The notes under the pieces are model-generated. The model saw nothing but the letters and a program-made list of their open reading frames with translations. It was not told the origin of the DNA and ran no database searches. The position numbers and the translations under genes are program-made. DNA of 64,000 nucleotides from Pseudomonas inefficax (GTDB lineage Bacteria > Pseudomonadota > Gammaproteobacteria > Pseudomonadales > Pseudomonadaceae): the NCBI RefSeq assembly GCF_900277125.1, contig NZ_OPYN01000224.1, forward strand, positions 124,001-188,000, given 5' to 3'. Shown here in pieces: positions 9,481 through 18,345 of the stretch. Position 1 is the first letter of the stretch, and each line of letters begins with the position of its first letter.

Positions 9481-9573
9481 CTTCTTCGCGGGTAAACCCG
9501 CTCCCACAGGGATATCACCGCCCTCAAGGCCTGTGTTGTACCTGTGGGAGCGGGTTTACCCGCGAAGAGGCCG
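9481..9573. repeat. REP inverted pair (GGTTTACCC type)
   Basis: Two inverted arms of CTTCGCGGGTAAACCCGCTC / GAGCGGGTTTACCCGCGAAG flanking a spacer of about 40 bases. The core matches the 35-base P. putida REP as I remember it. It lies directly after the YtjB-like gene. Confidence 0.88.
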
Positions 9574-9600
9574 GTACAGGCAGTACACAAACAGCAGATA

Positions 9601-9632
9601 CGAAAAAGCCCGCATCGTTGCGGGCTTTTTCG
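9601..9632. terminator. Bidirectional rho-independent terminator
   Basis: Perfect 14-bp stem with a 4-base TCGT loop (GAAAAAGCCCGCA paired with TGCGGGCTTTTTC). Runs of A and T on both sides give a usable terminator for the plus-strand YtjB-like gene and for the convergent minus-strand lipoprotein gene. Confidence 0.93.
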
Positions 9633-9647
9633 TACCTGGCAGTTCGA

Positions 9648-10358
9648 TCAGAACCGGTAGACTTCCATATCGGTCCGAATCGGCGCAGCCATCGGGATCT
9701 TGGATTTCTCCGGCGTCTTCTTTACCTGAACCGGAGCAGCCTGCTTCTTTGGCGACTCTTCGGCAATCGCCGGCTGGTTTGCCAGCGGCTTGACCGCCGT
9801 GCTCAGCTGTTCGGCCAGCTTCTGCAGCAATTGACCCTGGGCCTGCACCTGCGACGCCTCGCTGCCCGCATGTGGCTGCTCAAGGTGAACGATGCGGTTG
9901 TCACGCACGTGGCCTCGGCGGTCCAGCAGGCGCCACTGGGCATCCAGGATGGCCGGCTGGTCCTTGCCCGAGTCCAGGCGCGTGATCGACAGCAGCACTT
10001 GTACATCCGGGTTGAAACCGGCCGCCGCCGGCGCCAGCACCACACGCTGGCTGTCCAGGCGCCAGGCAAGCTGGCGCACCAGCAGCTGGTCGATATCCGA
10101 CGAAAGGCTACCGGCCCAACGACCGTCGGTCGCCGAACTCAGGCTGCCATCGGGCTGACGCTGCAGGAACGTCTCACGTTGCAGGTAATCGGCTACCGAT
10201 ACCGGGCCGAGCACCACGGCCATGCCCGCACTCTGCGAAGGCTGACCAGGATCACCACTGTCGAGCTGGTACAGGGCAACCGGCTGGTGCATGGTGCACC
10301 CGCCAAGGCCCAGCAGGCCAGTCATCAACAGCGCAAATGGAAGGCGCAGAAATTTCAT
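9648..10358 (-). CDS. PqiC-like (ABC_trans_aux) outer-membrane lipoprotein
   Basis: Lipoprotein of 236 residues. The signal peptide MKFLRLPFALLMTGLLGLGGC ends in a lipobox with Cys21. The mature part begins TMHQPVALYQLD and resembles the auxiliary lipoprotein family that works with MCE/PqiAB lipid-transport systems; visible family features are the YQL start and the LLVRQLAWRLDSQRVVLAP stretch. The C-terminal tail is Lys/Pro-rich. No MCE or permease gene is next to it, so a partner would be elsewhere. ATG at 10358 or the adjacent ATG at 10361 are both possible. It lies downstream of parC with a gap of about 170 bases in which I see no gene. Confidence 0.65.
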   Translation of the reverse strand: MKFLRLPFALLMTGLLGLGGCTMHQPVALYQLDSGDPGQPSQSAGMAVVLGPVSVADYLQRETFLQRQPDGSLSSATDGRWAGSLSSDIDQLLVRQLAWRLDSQRVVLAPAAAGFNPDVQVLLSITRLDSGKDQPAILDAQWRLLDRRGHVRDNRIVHLEQPHAGSEASQVQAQGQLLQKLAEQLSTAVKPLANQPAIAEESPKKQAAPVQVKKTPEKSKIPMAAPIRTDMEVYRF

Positions 10359-10529
10359 CATCCCATCCAGGCGGTCGCCAACAGGCCAACCGCAGTGATA
10401 CATGTAGGTTCAAACGGGCACACGGCCACGCCGGCACCGCAAGGGCCATATCATCCGCGAAATAACCGTCCGACTCCAGCATTTCTGCCCGGAACGGCGC
10501 TGAAATTGCCGTTCCAGACATTTCACCGG

Positions 10530-12788
10530 TTATGCCGGCACTTCCACCTGCAACCCATCGACCCGCTGGAACCCGCGTGGCAGCTTGCTGCCGCGCCGTC
10601 CGCGCTCGCCCTTGTAATGCTCCAGGTCGTCCGCTTTCAGAGATAGGGTACGCTTGCCGGCTTGCAATACAAGAGTCGCGCCATCGGCAATCACTGCCAG
10701 ATCGGTAACGAATTCTTCACGGCTGGCCACCCGGTCGCCCGGCACCCCGATGATCTTGTTGCCCTTGCCTTTGCCCAGCTGAGGCAGGTCACTGACCTTG
10801 AACACCAGCAGGCGGCCTTCGGTGGTCACCGCCGCCAGCCAGTCCTGCTCGCGGTTGGCCACCAGGCGCGGGGTCATGACCTTGGCACCGTTGGGCAGGC
10901 TGAGCAAGCCCTTGCCGGCCTTGTTCTTGGCCTGCAGGTCTTCACCCTTGACCACGAAGCCATAGCCGGCGTCCGAGGCCACTACGTACAGCGCGTCGTC
11001 GTCCGGCAACAGCACGCACTCGAAGGTGGCCCCCGGCGGTGGTGTCAGGCGACCGGTCAGCGGTTCGCCCTGACCACGCGCCGATGGCAGGCTGTGGGCG
11101 GCCAGCGAGTAACTGCGGCCAGTGGAGTCGATGAGTACGGCAAACTGGTTGGAGCGCCCGGCAGCGGCGGCCTTGAAGCCATCGCCGGCCTTGTACGACA
11201 GGCCGGTGGCATCGATGTCGTGGCCTTTGGCGCAGCGCACCCAGCCCTTCTCCGACAGCACCACGGTGACCGGCTCGGTCGGCATCAGCTCGTTTTCCGA
11301 CAGGGCCTTGGCCTCGGCGCGCTCGACGATCGGCGAGCGGCGGTCGTCGCCATAGGTTTCGGCATCCTTGATCAGCTCGCTGCGTACCAGCTTGCGCAGC
11401 TTGGCCTCACTGCCCAGCAGGGCCAGCAGTTTGGCCTGTTCCTTCAGCAATTCGTCCTGCTCGCCGCGGATCTTCATCTCCTCCAGGCGCGCCAATTGAC
11501 GCAGGCGGGTCTCGAGGATGTAATCGGCCTGGATTTCGGTCAGGCCGAAGCGGGCAATCAGCGCCTGTTTGGGGTGCTCCTCGGTGCGGATGATGTGGAT
11601 CACTTCATCCAGGTTGAGGAACGCGGTCAGCAAACCTTCCAACAGGTGCAGACGCTTCTCCACCTTGTCCAGGCGGTGCTGCAGACGGCGACGAACGGTA
11701 TTGGTGCGGAACTCCAGCCATTCCACCAGAATCGTCCGCAGGTTCTTCAACTGCGGGCGGCCATCCAGGCCGATGATGTTGATGTTGACCCGGTAGCTGC
11801 TCTCCAGGTCAGTGGTGGCAAACAGGTGCTGCATCAGTTCATCGGCATCCACCCGGTTGGAGCGCGGGATGATGACGATGCGGCACGGGTTCTCGTGGTC
11901 CGACTCGTCACGCAGGTCGGCGACCATCGGCAGCTTCTTGGCCTGCATCTGCGCAGCGATCTGCTCCAGCACCTTGGCTCCGGAGACCTGGTGCGGCAGC
12001 GCGGTGACAACGATGTCGCCATCCTCGACGCGGTACACGGCACGCATGCGGATGGAACCGCGGCCGCTTTCGTACATCTTGAGGATTTCTGCCCGCGGCG
12101 TGACGATCTCGGCCTCGGTCGGGTAGTCCGGCCCCTGGATGTGCTCGCACAGCTGCTCGATGGTGGCCTTGGGCTCGTCGAGCAGGCGCACACATGCCGT
12201 AGCCACTTCACGCAGGTTGTGCGGCGGCACGTCGGTGGCCATGCCCACGGCGATACCAGTGGTGCCGTTGAGCAGGATGTTGGGCAGGCGCGCAGGCAAC
12301 ACGGCCGGCTCCTGCAGGGTGCCGTCGAAGTTGGGCACCCAGTCCACGGTGCCCTGGCCGACTTCGCTGAGCAGCACTTCGGCGTAGCGCGAAAGACGCG
12401 CTTCGGTATAACGCATGGCAGCGAACGACTTCGGATCGTCCGGCGCACCCCAGTTGCCCTGACCGTCGACCAGGGTGTAGCGGTAGCTGAACGGCTGCGC
12501 CATCAGCACCATGGCCTCGTAGCAGGCCGAGTCGCCGTGGGGGTGGAACTTGCCGAGCACGTCACCAACGGTACGCGCCGACTTCTTGTGCTTGGCATCG
12601 GCATCGAGCCCCAACTCGCTCATGGCGTAGACGATGCGTCGCTGCACCGGCTTCAGGCCATCGCCGATGTGCGGCAGGGCGCGGTCCATGATCACGTACA
12701 TGGAGTAGTTGAGGTAGGCCTGTTCGGTGAAGTCAGCCAGCGAGCGGCGTTCCACGCCGTCCAGGCTGAGTTCCAGTGAGTCGCTCAT
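10530..12788 (-). CDS. parC: DNA topoisomerase IV subunit A
   Basis: Breakage-reunion subunit of topoisomerase IV, which decatenates daughter chromosomes. The 752-residue protein has a winged-helix/tower region, the catalytic tyrosine in AAMRYTEARLS, a coiled coil (about 370-470) and a C-terminal beta-pinwheel. The quinolone-determining region reads GKFHPHGDSACYEAMV with Ser87 and Glu91, the wild-type (sensitive) residues in pseudomonad numbering. It is last gene of the parE / esterase / protease / parC string, starting 10 bases after the protease stop. Confidence 0.97.
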   Translation of the reverse strand: MSDSLELSLDGVERRSLADFTEQAYLNYSMYVIMDRALPHIGDGLKPVQRRIVYAMSELGLDADAKHKKSARTVGDVLGKFHPHGDSACYEAMVLMAQPFSYRYTLVDGQGNWGAPDDPKSFAAMRYTEARLSRYAEVLLSEVGQGTVDWVPNFDGTLQEPAVLPARLPNILLNGTTGIAVGMATDVPPHNLREVATACVRLLDEPKATIEQLCEHIQGPDYPTEAEIVTPRAEILKMYESGRGSIRMRAVYRVEDGDIVVTALPHQVSGAKVLEQIAAQMQAKKLPMVADLRDESDHENPCRIVIIPRSNRVDADELMQHLFATTDLESSYRVNINIIGLDGRPQLKNLRTILVEWLEFRTNTVRRRLQHRLDKVEKRLHLLEGLLTAFLNLDEVIHIIRTEEHPKQALIARFGLTEIQADYILETRLRQLARLEEMKIRGEQDELLKEQAKLLALLGSEAKLRKLVRSELIKDAETYGDDRRSPIVERAEAKALSENELMPTEPVTVVLSEKGWVRCAKGHDIDATGLSYKAGDGFKAAAAGRSNQFAVLIDSTGRSYSLAAHSLPSARGQGEPLTGRLTPPPGATFECVLLPDDDALYVVASDAGYGFVVKGEDLQAKNKAGKGLLSLPNGAKVMTPRLVANREQDWLAAVTTEGRLLVFKVSDLPQLGKGKGNKIIGVPGDRVASREEFVTDLAVIADGATLVLQAGKRTLSLKADDLEHYKGERGRRGSKLPRGFQRVDGLQVEVPA

Positions 12789-12798
12789 GCGGGCCTCG

Positions 12799-13317
12799 TC
12801 ATTTCAGGTTCTGGCGCAGCAGCATGGTGCCGCCGCGCTGGGTAAATTCAAGTTGTTTCAGGGCACTCATGCCCAGCAATACGGTATGCCCGTCCAGGCC
12901 CGGTACCACGATGGCACGCACGTCCTGCAGGCGGATATCACCCAACTGCAGGCTGGCAAGGCGCGTTCGGTAACCTTCGGTACGACCGTTGGCGGTACTG
13001 AGCTGCACCGGGCTGCCGCGCTGCAGGCCCAGCTCGCGAGCCAATGCCTCGGGGATGGCCACGTCGGTGGCACCTGTGTCGAGCATGAAATGCACCACCT
13101 GGCCATTGATCGCGCCATCCACCACGAAGTGGCCCTGGCCGTTGCCGAGCAGACGCACCTCGATGAAGCCTTCGCCATGCGACGATTGCACCTGGGCATT
13201 GGGGTTGCGCTGGCTGTCTTCCCATTGGCCGAAGAAACGCGTGGCAAGGAACAGCGCCGCCGCCCAGGCGACGATCATCAATACCTTGCCAGCCCGCTTG
13301 CCCGGTGCCTGGCTCAT
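12799..13317 (-). CDS. Retropepsin-like aspartic protease, membrane-anchored
   Basis: Protein of 172 residues with one N-terminal membrane helix (VLMIVAWAAALFLATRFF) and a periplasmic domain carrying the retropepsin motif FMLDTGATDVAIPEAL. The second family signature is VLLGMSALKQLEF. It belongs to the clan AA, TIGR02281-type proteases, probably active as a dimer because only one DTGA motif is present. The ATG at 13317 overlaps the stop of the upstream esterase gene (ATGA), so translation is coupled. It is encoded inside the parE-parC unit; the substrate is unknown. Confidence 0.85.
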   Translation of the reverse strand: MSQAPGKRAGKVLMIVAWAAALFLATRFFGQWEDSQRNPNAQVQSSHGEGFIEVRLLGNGQGHFVVDGAINGQVVHFMLDTGATDVAIPEALARELGLQRGSPVQLSTANGRTEGYRTRLASLQLGDIRLQDVRAIVVPGLDGHTVLLGMSALKQLEFTQRGGTMLLRQNLK

Positions 13318-14300
13318 GGCTTGGCGCTCCATCCGCCTTCCGGCGCATCGAAGCGCCAGACGATCGGGCGTGTCTCGCCATCGGCGCGGGCGCCGTTGTT
13401 GTTGTCCACACCGATCCAGGCGCCCTTGGCATCGATCACCAGGGCCTCGGCCAAGCCGAACGGCTGTTGATAACGGCGCGACTCGACCAGGGCATCGGCA
13501 GCGAACGACCAGCAGCGCTCGACCTTGCCACTGTCGGTATCGCGACGGCACACCCTGTAAGCGTTGCGTTCGAGGGTGAACAGCTTGCCTTCGAACCAGG
13601 CCAGGTCGGCAAAGTCGCGTGACAGCGCCTGGGCATTGGGCATCTGTGCCGGCTGCATTTCGACGCCAGCCTCGCTCAGCAGCACGCAGCTGCGCCCGCA
13701 GGTCCACACCGATTGCTGGCGCTCGATTGCCACCAGGCCCCGCCGTTCGCGCTCGGCGGCCAGCCACAGGCGGTCGCCCGCCGGGCTGATCGCCAGGCCT
13801 TCGAACAAGGCGTTGAAGTTCAGCAGCATGCCACTGGCCCGGGCCTGGCGCACCATCGCCGGGTCGATCTTCAACCAGTCCGGCTTGCCCTCCAGCGGTA
13901 GCTGCAGTACGGCAGCATGGGCCTCGCTGACCAGGTACAGGTTACCAGCCTGGTCACAGGTGATGCCTTCGAAATCCAGCTCACCACCGCGAACGTACGA
14001 AGCCGCCCAGTTGCGCGACTTCAGCCCCCACGGCAGGCCGCTTTCCGGCACCGGCGGCGGCGTGAAGGTGAGCGGCTGTGCGCGCCAGGTGGCGTTCTGC
14101 TGGTCAAGGCGGTAGATGCGGTCGTCGTCACGGTCGGACACGCCCCACAGTCCGCCCCGGCATTCCACCAGGCCAGACAGGTTGCCACCGCGCATGCCTT
14201 CGATCGGGTGCTCGGCGTTCAGCTTCAACTCTGGCCAGCTGCCCGCCAGGCTCGGCAGGGCAACCAGCGCCAGGCAGGCAGCCAGAAGCCGCCGAATCAA
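13314..14300 (-). CDS. Esterase-like activity of phytase family protein
   Basis: Secreted protein of 328 residues: signal peptide MIRRLLAACLALVALPSLAG, then a beta-propeller-like domain. Phytase-like features include LSGLVECRGGLWGVSDRDDD near the start, DFEGITCD, and NALFEGLAISPAGDRLW (the recurring FEG(I/L) sequence). The C-terminal repeat ALVIDAKGAWIGVDNNNGAR is typical. The substrate is not known and phytase activity should not be assumed. It overlaps parE upstream (ATGA at 14297-14300) and the protease downstream (ATGA). Confidence 0.8.
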   Translation of the reverse strand: MIRRLLAACLALVALPSLAGSWPELKLNAEHPIEGMRGGNLSGLVECRGGLWGVSDRDDDRIYRLDQQNATWRAQPLTFTPPPVPESGLPWGLKSRNWAASYVRGGELDFEGITCDQAGNLYLVSEAHAAVLQLPLEGKPDWLKIDPAMVRQARASGMLLNFNALFEGLAISPAGDRLWLAAERERRGLVAIERQQSVWTCGRSCVLLSEAGVEMQPAQMPNAQALSRDFADLAWFEGKLFTLERNAYRVCRRDTDSGKVERCWSFAADALVESRRYQQPFGLAEALVIDAKGAWIGVDNNNGARADGETRPIVWRFDAPEGGWSAKP

Positions 14301-16201
14301 ACCATGACCTCGGCCAGGTTGCCCTTGGTTTCCAGCCAGCTCTTGCGGTCGCCCGCGCGCTTCTTGGCCAGCAGCTTGTCCATCAGCTCGCAGGTGGCCT
14401 GTACATCGTCCAGGGTCAGCTGCACCAGGCGCCGGGTGTTCGGGTCCATGGTGGTTTCGCGCAGCTGTGGCGGGTTCATCTCGCCCAGGCCCTTGAAGCG
14501 GGTGACCTGTGGCTTGCCGCGTTTCTTCTCGGCCACCAGGCGATCGAGGATACCGTCACGCTCGGCCTCGTCGAGGGCGTAGTAGATTTCCTTGCCCAGG
14601 TCGATGCGATACAGCGGCGGCATGGCCACGTACACATGCCCGGCCTCGACCAGCGCGCGGAAGTGCTGGACGAACAGCGCGCACAGCAGCGTGGCGATGT
14701 GCAGGCCGTCGGAGTCGGCGTCGGCGAGGATGCAGATCTTGCCATAGCGCAGCTGCGCAAGGTCGGTGGCCCCCGGGTCGACGCCAATGGCCACGGCGAT
14801 GTTGTGCACTTCCTGGCTGGCCAGGACTTCGCCACCGTCCACTTCCCAGGTGTTGAGGATCTTGCCACGCAGCGGCAGGATCGCCTGGAACTCCTTGTCA
14901 CGCGCCTGCTTCGCCGAGCCACCGGCCGAGTCACCCTCGACCAGGAACAGTTCGGCGCGCATCGGATCCTGGCCGGCGCAATCGGCCAGTTTGCCGGGGA
15001 GTGCCGGCCCCTGGGTGATGCGCTTGCGCTCGACCTTCTTGCTGGCCTTCAGGCGACGCCCGGCGTTGCTGATGGCCAGCTCCGCCAGCTGCATGCCCAA
15101 CTCGGGGTGGGCGTTGAGCCACAGGCTGAAAGCGTCCTTGACCACGCCGGAAACGAAGGCAGCCGCCTCGCGCGACGACAGGCGCTCCTTGGTCTGCCCG
15201 GAGAACTGCGGGTCCTGCATCTTCATCGACAGCACGAAGGTGATACGTTCCCAGACGTCTTCCGGGGCCAGCTTCACGCCGCGCGGCAGCAGGTTGCGGA
15301 ACTCGCAGAACTCACGCATGGCGTCCAGCAGGCCCTGGCGCAGGCCGTTGACGTGGGTGCCGCCCTGGGCAGTAGGGATCAGGTTGACGTAGCTTTCCTG
15401 GATGCTGTCACCGCCTTCGGGCAACCACAACAGGGCCCAGTCCACGGCCTCCTTGTTACCGGCCAGGCTGCCGCAGAACGGCTCGTCGGGCAGGCGCTGG
15501 AACTCGTTGACCGAATCGACCAGGTAGGAGCGCAGGCCGTCTTCATAGTGCCATTCGACCTTCTCGCCGCTGGCCTTGTCCTCGAAGCTGACCAGCAGGC
15601 CCGGGCACAGCACGGCCTTGGCCTTGAGCACGTGCTTGAGGCGGCTGATGGAGAACTTCGGCGAATCGAAGTACTTGGGGTCGGGGCTGAAGTACACGCT
15701 GGTACCGGTGTTGCGCTTGCCAACCGAGCCGACCACTTCCAGCTCGCTGGCCTTGAAGCCATCGGCGAAGGTCATCTGGTATTCGTTGCCGTCACGTTTG
15801 ACGCGCACGCGCACCTGGGTCGACAGGGCGTTGACCACCGAAATGCCCACGCCGTGAAGGCCACCGGAGAACTGGTAGTTCTTGTTGGAGAACTTGCCGC
15901 CGGCGTGCAGCTTGGTGAGGATCAGTTCGACCCCGGACACGCCCTCTTCCGGGTGGATGTCCACCGGCATGCCGCGGCCATCGTCGCTGACTTCCAGCGA
16001 GTGGTCGGCATGGAGGATGACCTGCACCGAACGGGCATGCCCGGCCAGGGCTTCGTCGACACTGTTGTCGATGACTTCCTGGGCCAGGTGGTTGGGGCGG
16101 CTGGTATCGGTGTACATGCCCGGCCGCTTGCGGACCGGGTCAAGGCCCGAGAGGACTTCGATGGCGTCTGCGTTATAGGCGCTAGCGCTGGGAGTGGCCA
16201 T
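14297..16201 (-). CDS. parE: DNA topoisomerase IV subunit B
   Basis: ATPase subunit of topoisomerase IV. The 634-residue protein has a GHKL ATP-binding domain (EVIDNSVDEALAGHA, DDGRGMPVDIH, GGLHGVGISVVNAL), a transducer domain and a Toprim domain (LVEGDSAGGSAKQARD, ILADADSDGLHI), then the C-terminal core. First gene of the minus-strand unit parE-esterase-protease-parC. It starts about 35 bases after the yqiA stop, so yqiA and perhaps cpdA may feed into the same transcript. Confidence 0.97.
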   Translation of the reverse strand: MATPSASAYNADAIEVLSGLDPVRKRPGMYTDTSRPNHLAQEVIDNSVDEALAGHARSVQVILHADHSLEVSDDGRGMPVDIHPEEGVSGVELILTKLHAGGKFSNKNYQFSGGLHGVGISVVNALSTQVRVRVKRDGNEYQMTFADGFKASELEVVGSVGKRNTGTSVYFSPDPKYFDSPKFSISRLKHVLKAKAVLCPGLLVSFEDKASGEKVEWHYEDGLRSYLVDSVNEFQRLPDEPFCGSLAGNKEAVDWALLWLPEGGDSIQESYVNLIPTAQGGTHVNGLRQGLLDAMREFCEFRNLLPRGVKLAPEDVWERITFVLSMKMQDPQFSGQTKERLSSREAAAFVSGVVKDAFSLWLNAHPELGMQLAELAISNAGRRLKASKKVERKRITQGPALPGKLADCAGQDPMRAELFLVEGDSAGGSAKQARDKEFQAILPLRGKILNTWEVDGGEVLASQEVHNIAVAIGVDPGATDLAQLRYGKICILADADSDGLHIATLLCALFVQHFRALVEAGHVYVAMPPLYRIDLGKEIYYALDEAERDGILDRLVAEKKRGKPQVTRFKGLGEMNPPQLRETTMDPNTRRLVQLTLDDVQATCELMDKLLAKKRAGDRKSWLETKGNLAEVMV

Positions 16202-16235
16202 AGGGTCTCGTCGTCAGTCTGGTGAATGCAAAAAG

Positions 16236-16844
16236 TCAAAATACAGAAAAATCGAGCGCTGCATACTGCCCACGGGCAATGCCGGCGAAGGCCAGCAGTG
16301 CCGGCAGGCGCTCGGCGAAGCCCTGGAAGCTGTGATCGCCGCCGGCCTGTATGCGCAGCGCACAAGCACGGTAATAGCGCTCGGCATGGCGATAGTCCAA
16401 GGTTTCATCGGCGGTCTGCAGCCACACTTGATAGCGGCTGGCATCCACCGGGGCTGGTACTTCCAGTTCGGCCAGGGCCTGCACGTGATCGTGGGTCAAC
16501 TCCCAGGCTTCACCGGTGTAGTGATTGTGCTGGATGCCCAGGTAGCCGTCGAAATGCTTGTGCGGGGTTACCGCCGGGTTCACCAGCAGGGCCTTGAGGC
16601 CGTGGCGCTCGGCCAGATGGGTGGCATAGTAGCCGCCGAGCGAACTGCCCACCAGTAATGGCGCGCCAAGTTCGCCGATGGCCGCTTCGAGCTGGGCGAT
16701 GGCCTGGCGTGGGTGGTGGTGCAAGGCAGGCACCCGCAATTGGGCCGACAGACCCAGCTGCTGCATCACGGCCTCGAGTTGGCGCGCCTTGGTCGAAAGT
16801 GGCGAGCTGTTGAAGCCATGGATATAGAGGATGGAACCCGACAT
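16236..16844 (-). CDS. yqiA: YqiA/YcfP family alpha/beta-fold esterase
   Basis: Small hydrolase of 202 residues. It opens with the strand ILYIHGFNSSPLS carrying the oxyanion region, and has the nucleophile elbow GSSLGGYYA and a late histidine in GGDHSFQGF. In E. coli the same neighbours occur in the order nudF-yqiB-cpdA-yqiA-parE, exactly as here. Esterase activity on short acyl esters is known for E. coli YqiA; the physiological substrate is not. Confidence 0.88.
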   Translation of the reverse strand: MSGSILYIHGFNSSPLSTKARQLEAVMQQLGLSAQLRVPALHHHPRQAIAQLEAAIGELGAPLLVGSSLGGYYATHLAERHGLKALLVNPAVTPHKHFDGYLGIQHNHYTGEAWELTHDHVQALAELEVPAPVDASRYQVWLQTADETLDYRHAERYYRACALRIQAGGDHSFQGFAERLPALLAFAGIARGQYAALDFSVF

Positions 16845-16980
16845 GCTGCCCCCGGAATCTGCGGCTTCGCGCCCGGTGATATGGGCGCAGGGACGCGCAG
16901 TGTAGCGCGTTCGCCGGGTTTTGACGCAGTGTCACGGGTTTCGCAACAATTTCTTCACCGAAGTCGCAACCACAGTTCCC

Positions 16981-17003
16981 TGTAGGAGCGCGTCTGCAGC
17001 CGC
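16981..17003. repeat. Partial single REP-like arm
   Basis: TGTAGGAGCGCGTCTGCAGC resembles half of a REP arm but lacks the inverted partner and the usual core. It lies just past the cpdA stop, in the gap of about 160 bases before yqiA. It may be a decayed or different repeat class. Confidence 0.4.
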
Positions 17004-17006
17004 AGC

Positions 17007-17807
17007 TCAATACCCCGGGCTATCGAAATCGAGCTTCACTTCGAAGTCCAGCGCCCGCTCCACTCCAGTCTCCAACCGCCCATCGGCATGCAGGCGCAGC
17101 CAGCGGTATCCAGGCTGCTCGTCGCTCACCTTGAAGTCTTCGCTACCCGCCGCAAACTGGATACAAGTCGACGGGGTGGCCAGCAGGCGCCGACCACCGC
17201 GCATTTCATCCCATTCCTGATGCACATGCCCCCACAGCAGCGCCCGCACCTGTGGATAACCCTCGACGATATCGAACAGCGCCTGGGCATTGCGCAAGCC
17301 GATTGGCGCGATCCAGGCACAGCCGATATCCACCGGCTGATGGTGGAAGCACACCAGGCAGTGCCGGTTGCCCGCCTCTTGCAGGGCTGCCTTCAACACG
17401 CTCAGCTGGTCATCTTCCAGCAGCCCATGGGTGGCCCCAGGTACCGCAGTGTCGAGCGTGATGATGCGCCACGCACCGATATCGGTCACTGCCTGCACCA
17501 GCTCCGGTGCCACTTGCGCCATGACCCGCGCCTCGTCGTGGTTGCCCGGCAACCAGCGCGTGGGCACGGCAAATGGCGCGGTCAGCTCGCGGAACGCTTC
17601 GTAGGACGCCGCGCTGGCGTCCTGGGACAGGTCGCCGGTGCACAGCAGCAGGTCGACAAGCGGCTGCTCCCGCCGCACCTGGGCCACTACATGGCGCAAG
17701 CTGTCACGGGTATTGAGGCCCAGCATGCTGCCGGCCGGGTCGGCGAACAGGTGGGCATCGGTCAGTTGCACCACATGCACGGGGCGCGATTGGTCTTGCT
17801 GCGGCAA
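17007..17807 (-). CDS. cpdA: 3',5'-cyclic-AMP phosphodiesterase CpdA
   Basis: Class III metallophosphoesterase that hydrolyses cAMP; in P. aeruginosa it limits the cAMP-Vfr pathway. The 266-residue protein carries the metal-binding motifs in order: QLTDAHLF, CTGDLSQD, LPGNHDE, FHHQPVD and LWGHVHQEWD. The likely start is TTG at 17807, preceded by GAGGAG at 7 bases; the first ATG inside is too far downstream. Order with yqiB, nudF and yqiA is conserved. Confidence 0.92.
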   Translation of the reverse strand: MPQQDQSRPVHVVQLTDAHLFADPAGSMLGLNTRDSLRHVVAQVRREQPLVDLLLCTGDLSQDASAASYEAFRELTAPFAVPTRWLPGNHDEARVMAQVAPELVQAVTDIGAWRIITLDTAVPGATHGLLEDDQLSVLKAALQEAGNRHCLVCFHHQPVDIGCAWIAPIGLRNAQALFDIVEGYPQVRALLWGHVHQEWDEMRGGRRLLATPSTCIQFAAGSEDFKVSDEQPGYRWLRLHADGRLETGVERALDFEVKLDFDSPGY

Positions 17808-17892
17808 CGGCCGTCTCCTCGAACGGATTCAGCAGGAATTATGGCTGTGCAACGGTCGCGAGCAAACACCCACGAACGACCTGCGTCACACT

Positions 17893-18345
17893 TCAGCGAA
17901 CGCTCGCCAGTTCGTGACCACAAGCCAGGCAGTGACTCAGCCATTCACCGAGAAACAGGTTGAGCTGGGCCTTTTCGTCCGGCTGGTGCATGGCCTCGTT
18001 CGGATATGGGTAGATGCTGCGCAGGCGCCGGGTGTGCTCGGCACTGACCACTTCGGCCATGCGCGCATCGTGGTACACCTGCACTTCCAGGTGCGGAACC
18101 GGCAACCACGGCAGGCTGTGCTCTTGGCGCACGTGCAGGGTAGTGGTGTACGGGCAGGCCAGTACCACGTCGAGCACCAGCACGCCGAGCATCTGGTCGC
18201 CTTGGGTCATGCCGATGCGGCGCGAGCTCTGGGTGGTGCGCATGTCTGGCAACAGGCGCATCAGCCGGGCGTAGTTGGCCTCGCAGGCTGCCTGCAGCCC
18301 GACCAGGTCGACCCGATAACGCTCGCGCAGCAGGTTCACTTCCAC
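17893..18345 (-). CDS. yqiB: DUF1249 family protein YqiB
   Basis: Protein of 150 residues with a helical N-terminus (YRVDLVGLQAACEANYARLMRLLPD) followed by strands including LHVRQEHSLPWLPVPHLEVQ, typical of DUF1249. The function is unknown. It overlaps the nudF end by 10 bases, so expression is coupled. The start is GTG at 18345; a second GTG two codons later has better spacing to GAGG and is equally possible. Confidence 0.85.
   Translation of the reverse strand: MEVNLLRERYRVDLVGLQAACEANYARLMRLLPDMRTTQSSRRIGMTQGDQMLGVLVLDVVLACPYTTTLHVRQEHSLPWLPVPHLEVQVYHDARMAEVVSAEHTRRLRSIYPYPNEAMHQPDEKAQLNLFLGEWLSHCLACGHELASVR

Noticed and set aside
10662..12779. 705-codon plus-strand open frame opposite parC
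   Set aside because: Antisense shadow of parC with shadow-like composition and no motifs.
12799..13767. Longer protease frame starting at 13767
   Set aside because: The upstream 150 codons run through the esterase gene in another frame. The ATG at 13317 with ATGA coupling and a membrane helix fits the family.
14078..16225. 715-codon plus-strand open frame opposite parE
   Set aside because: Antisense shadow of parE; same reasoning.
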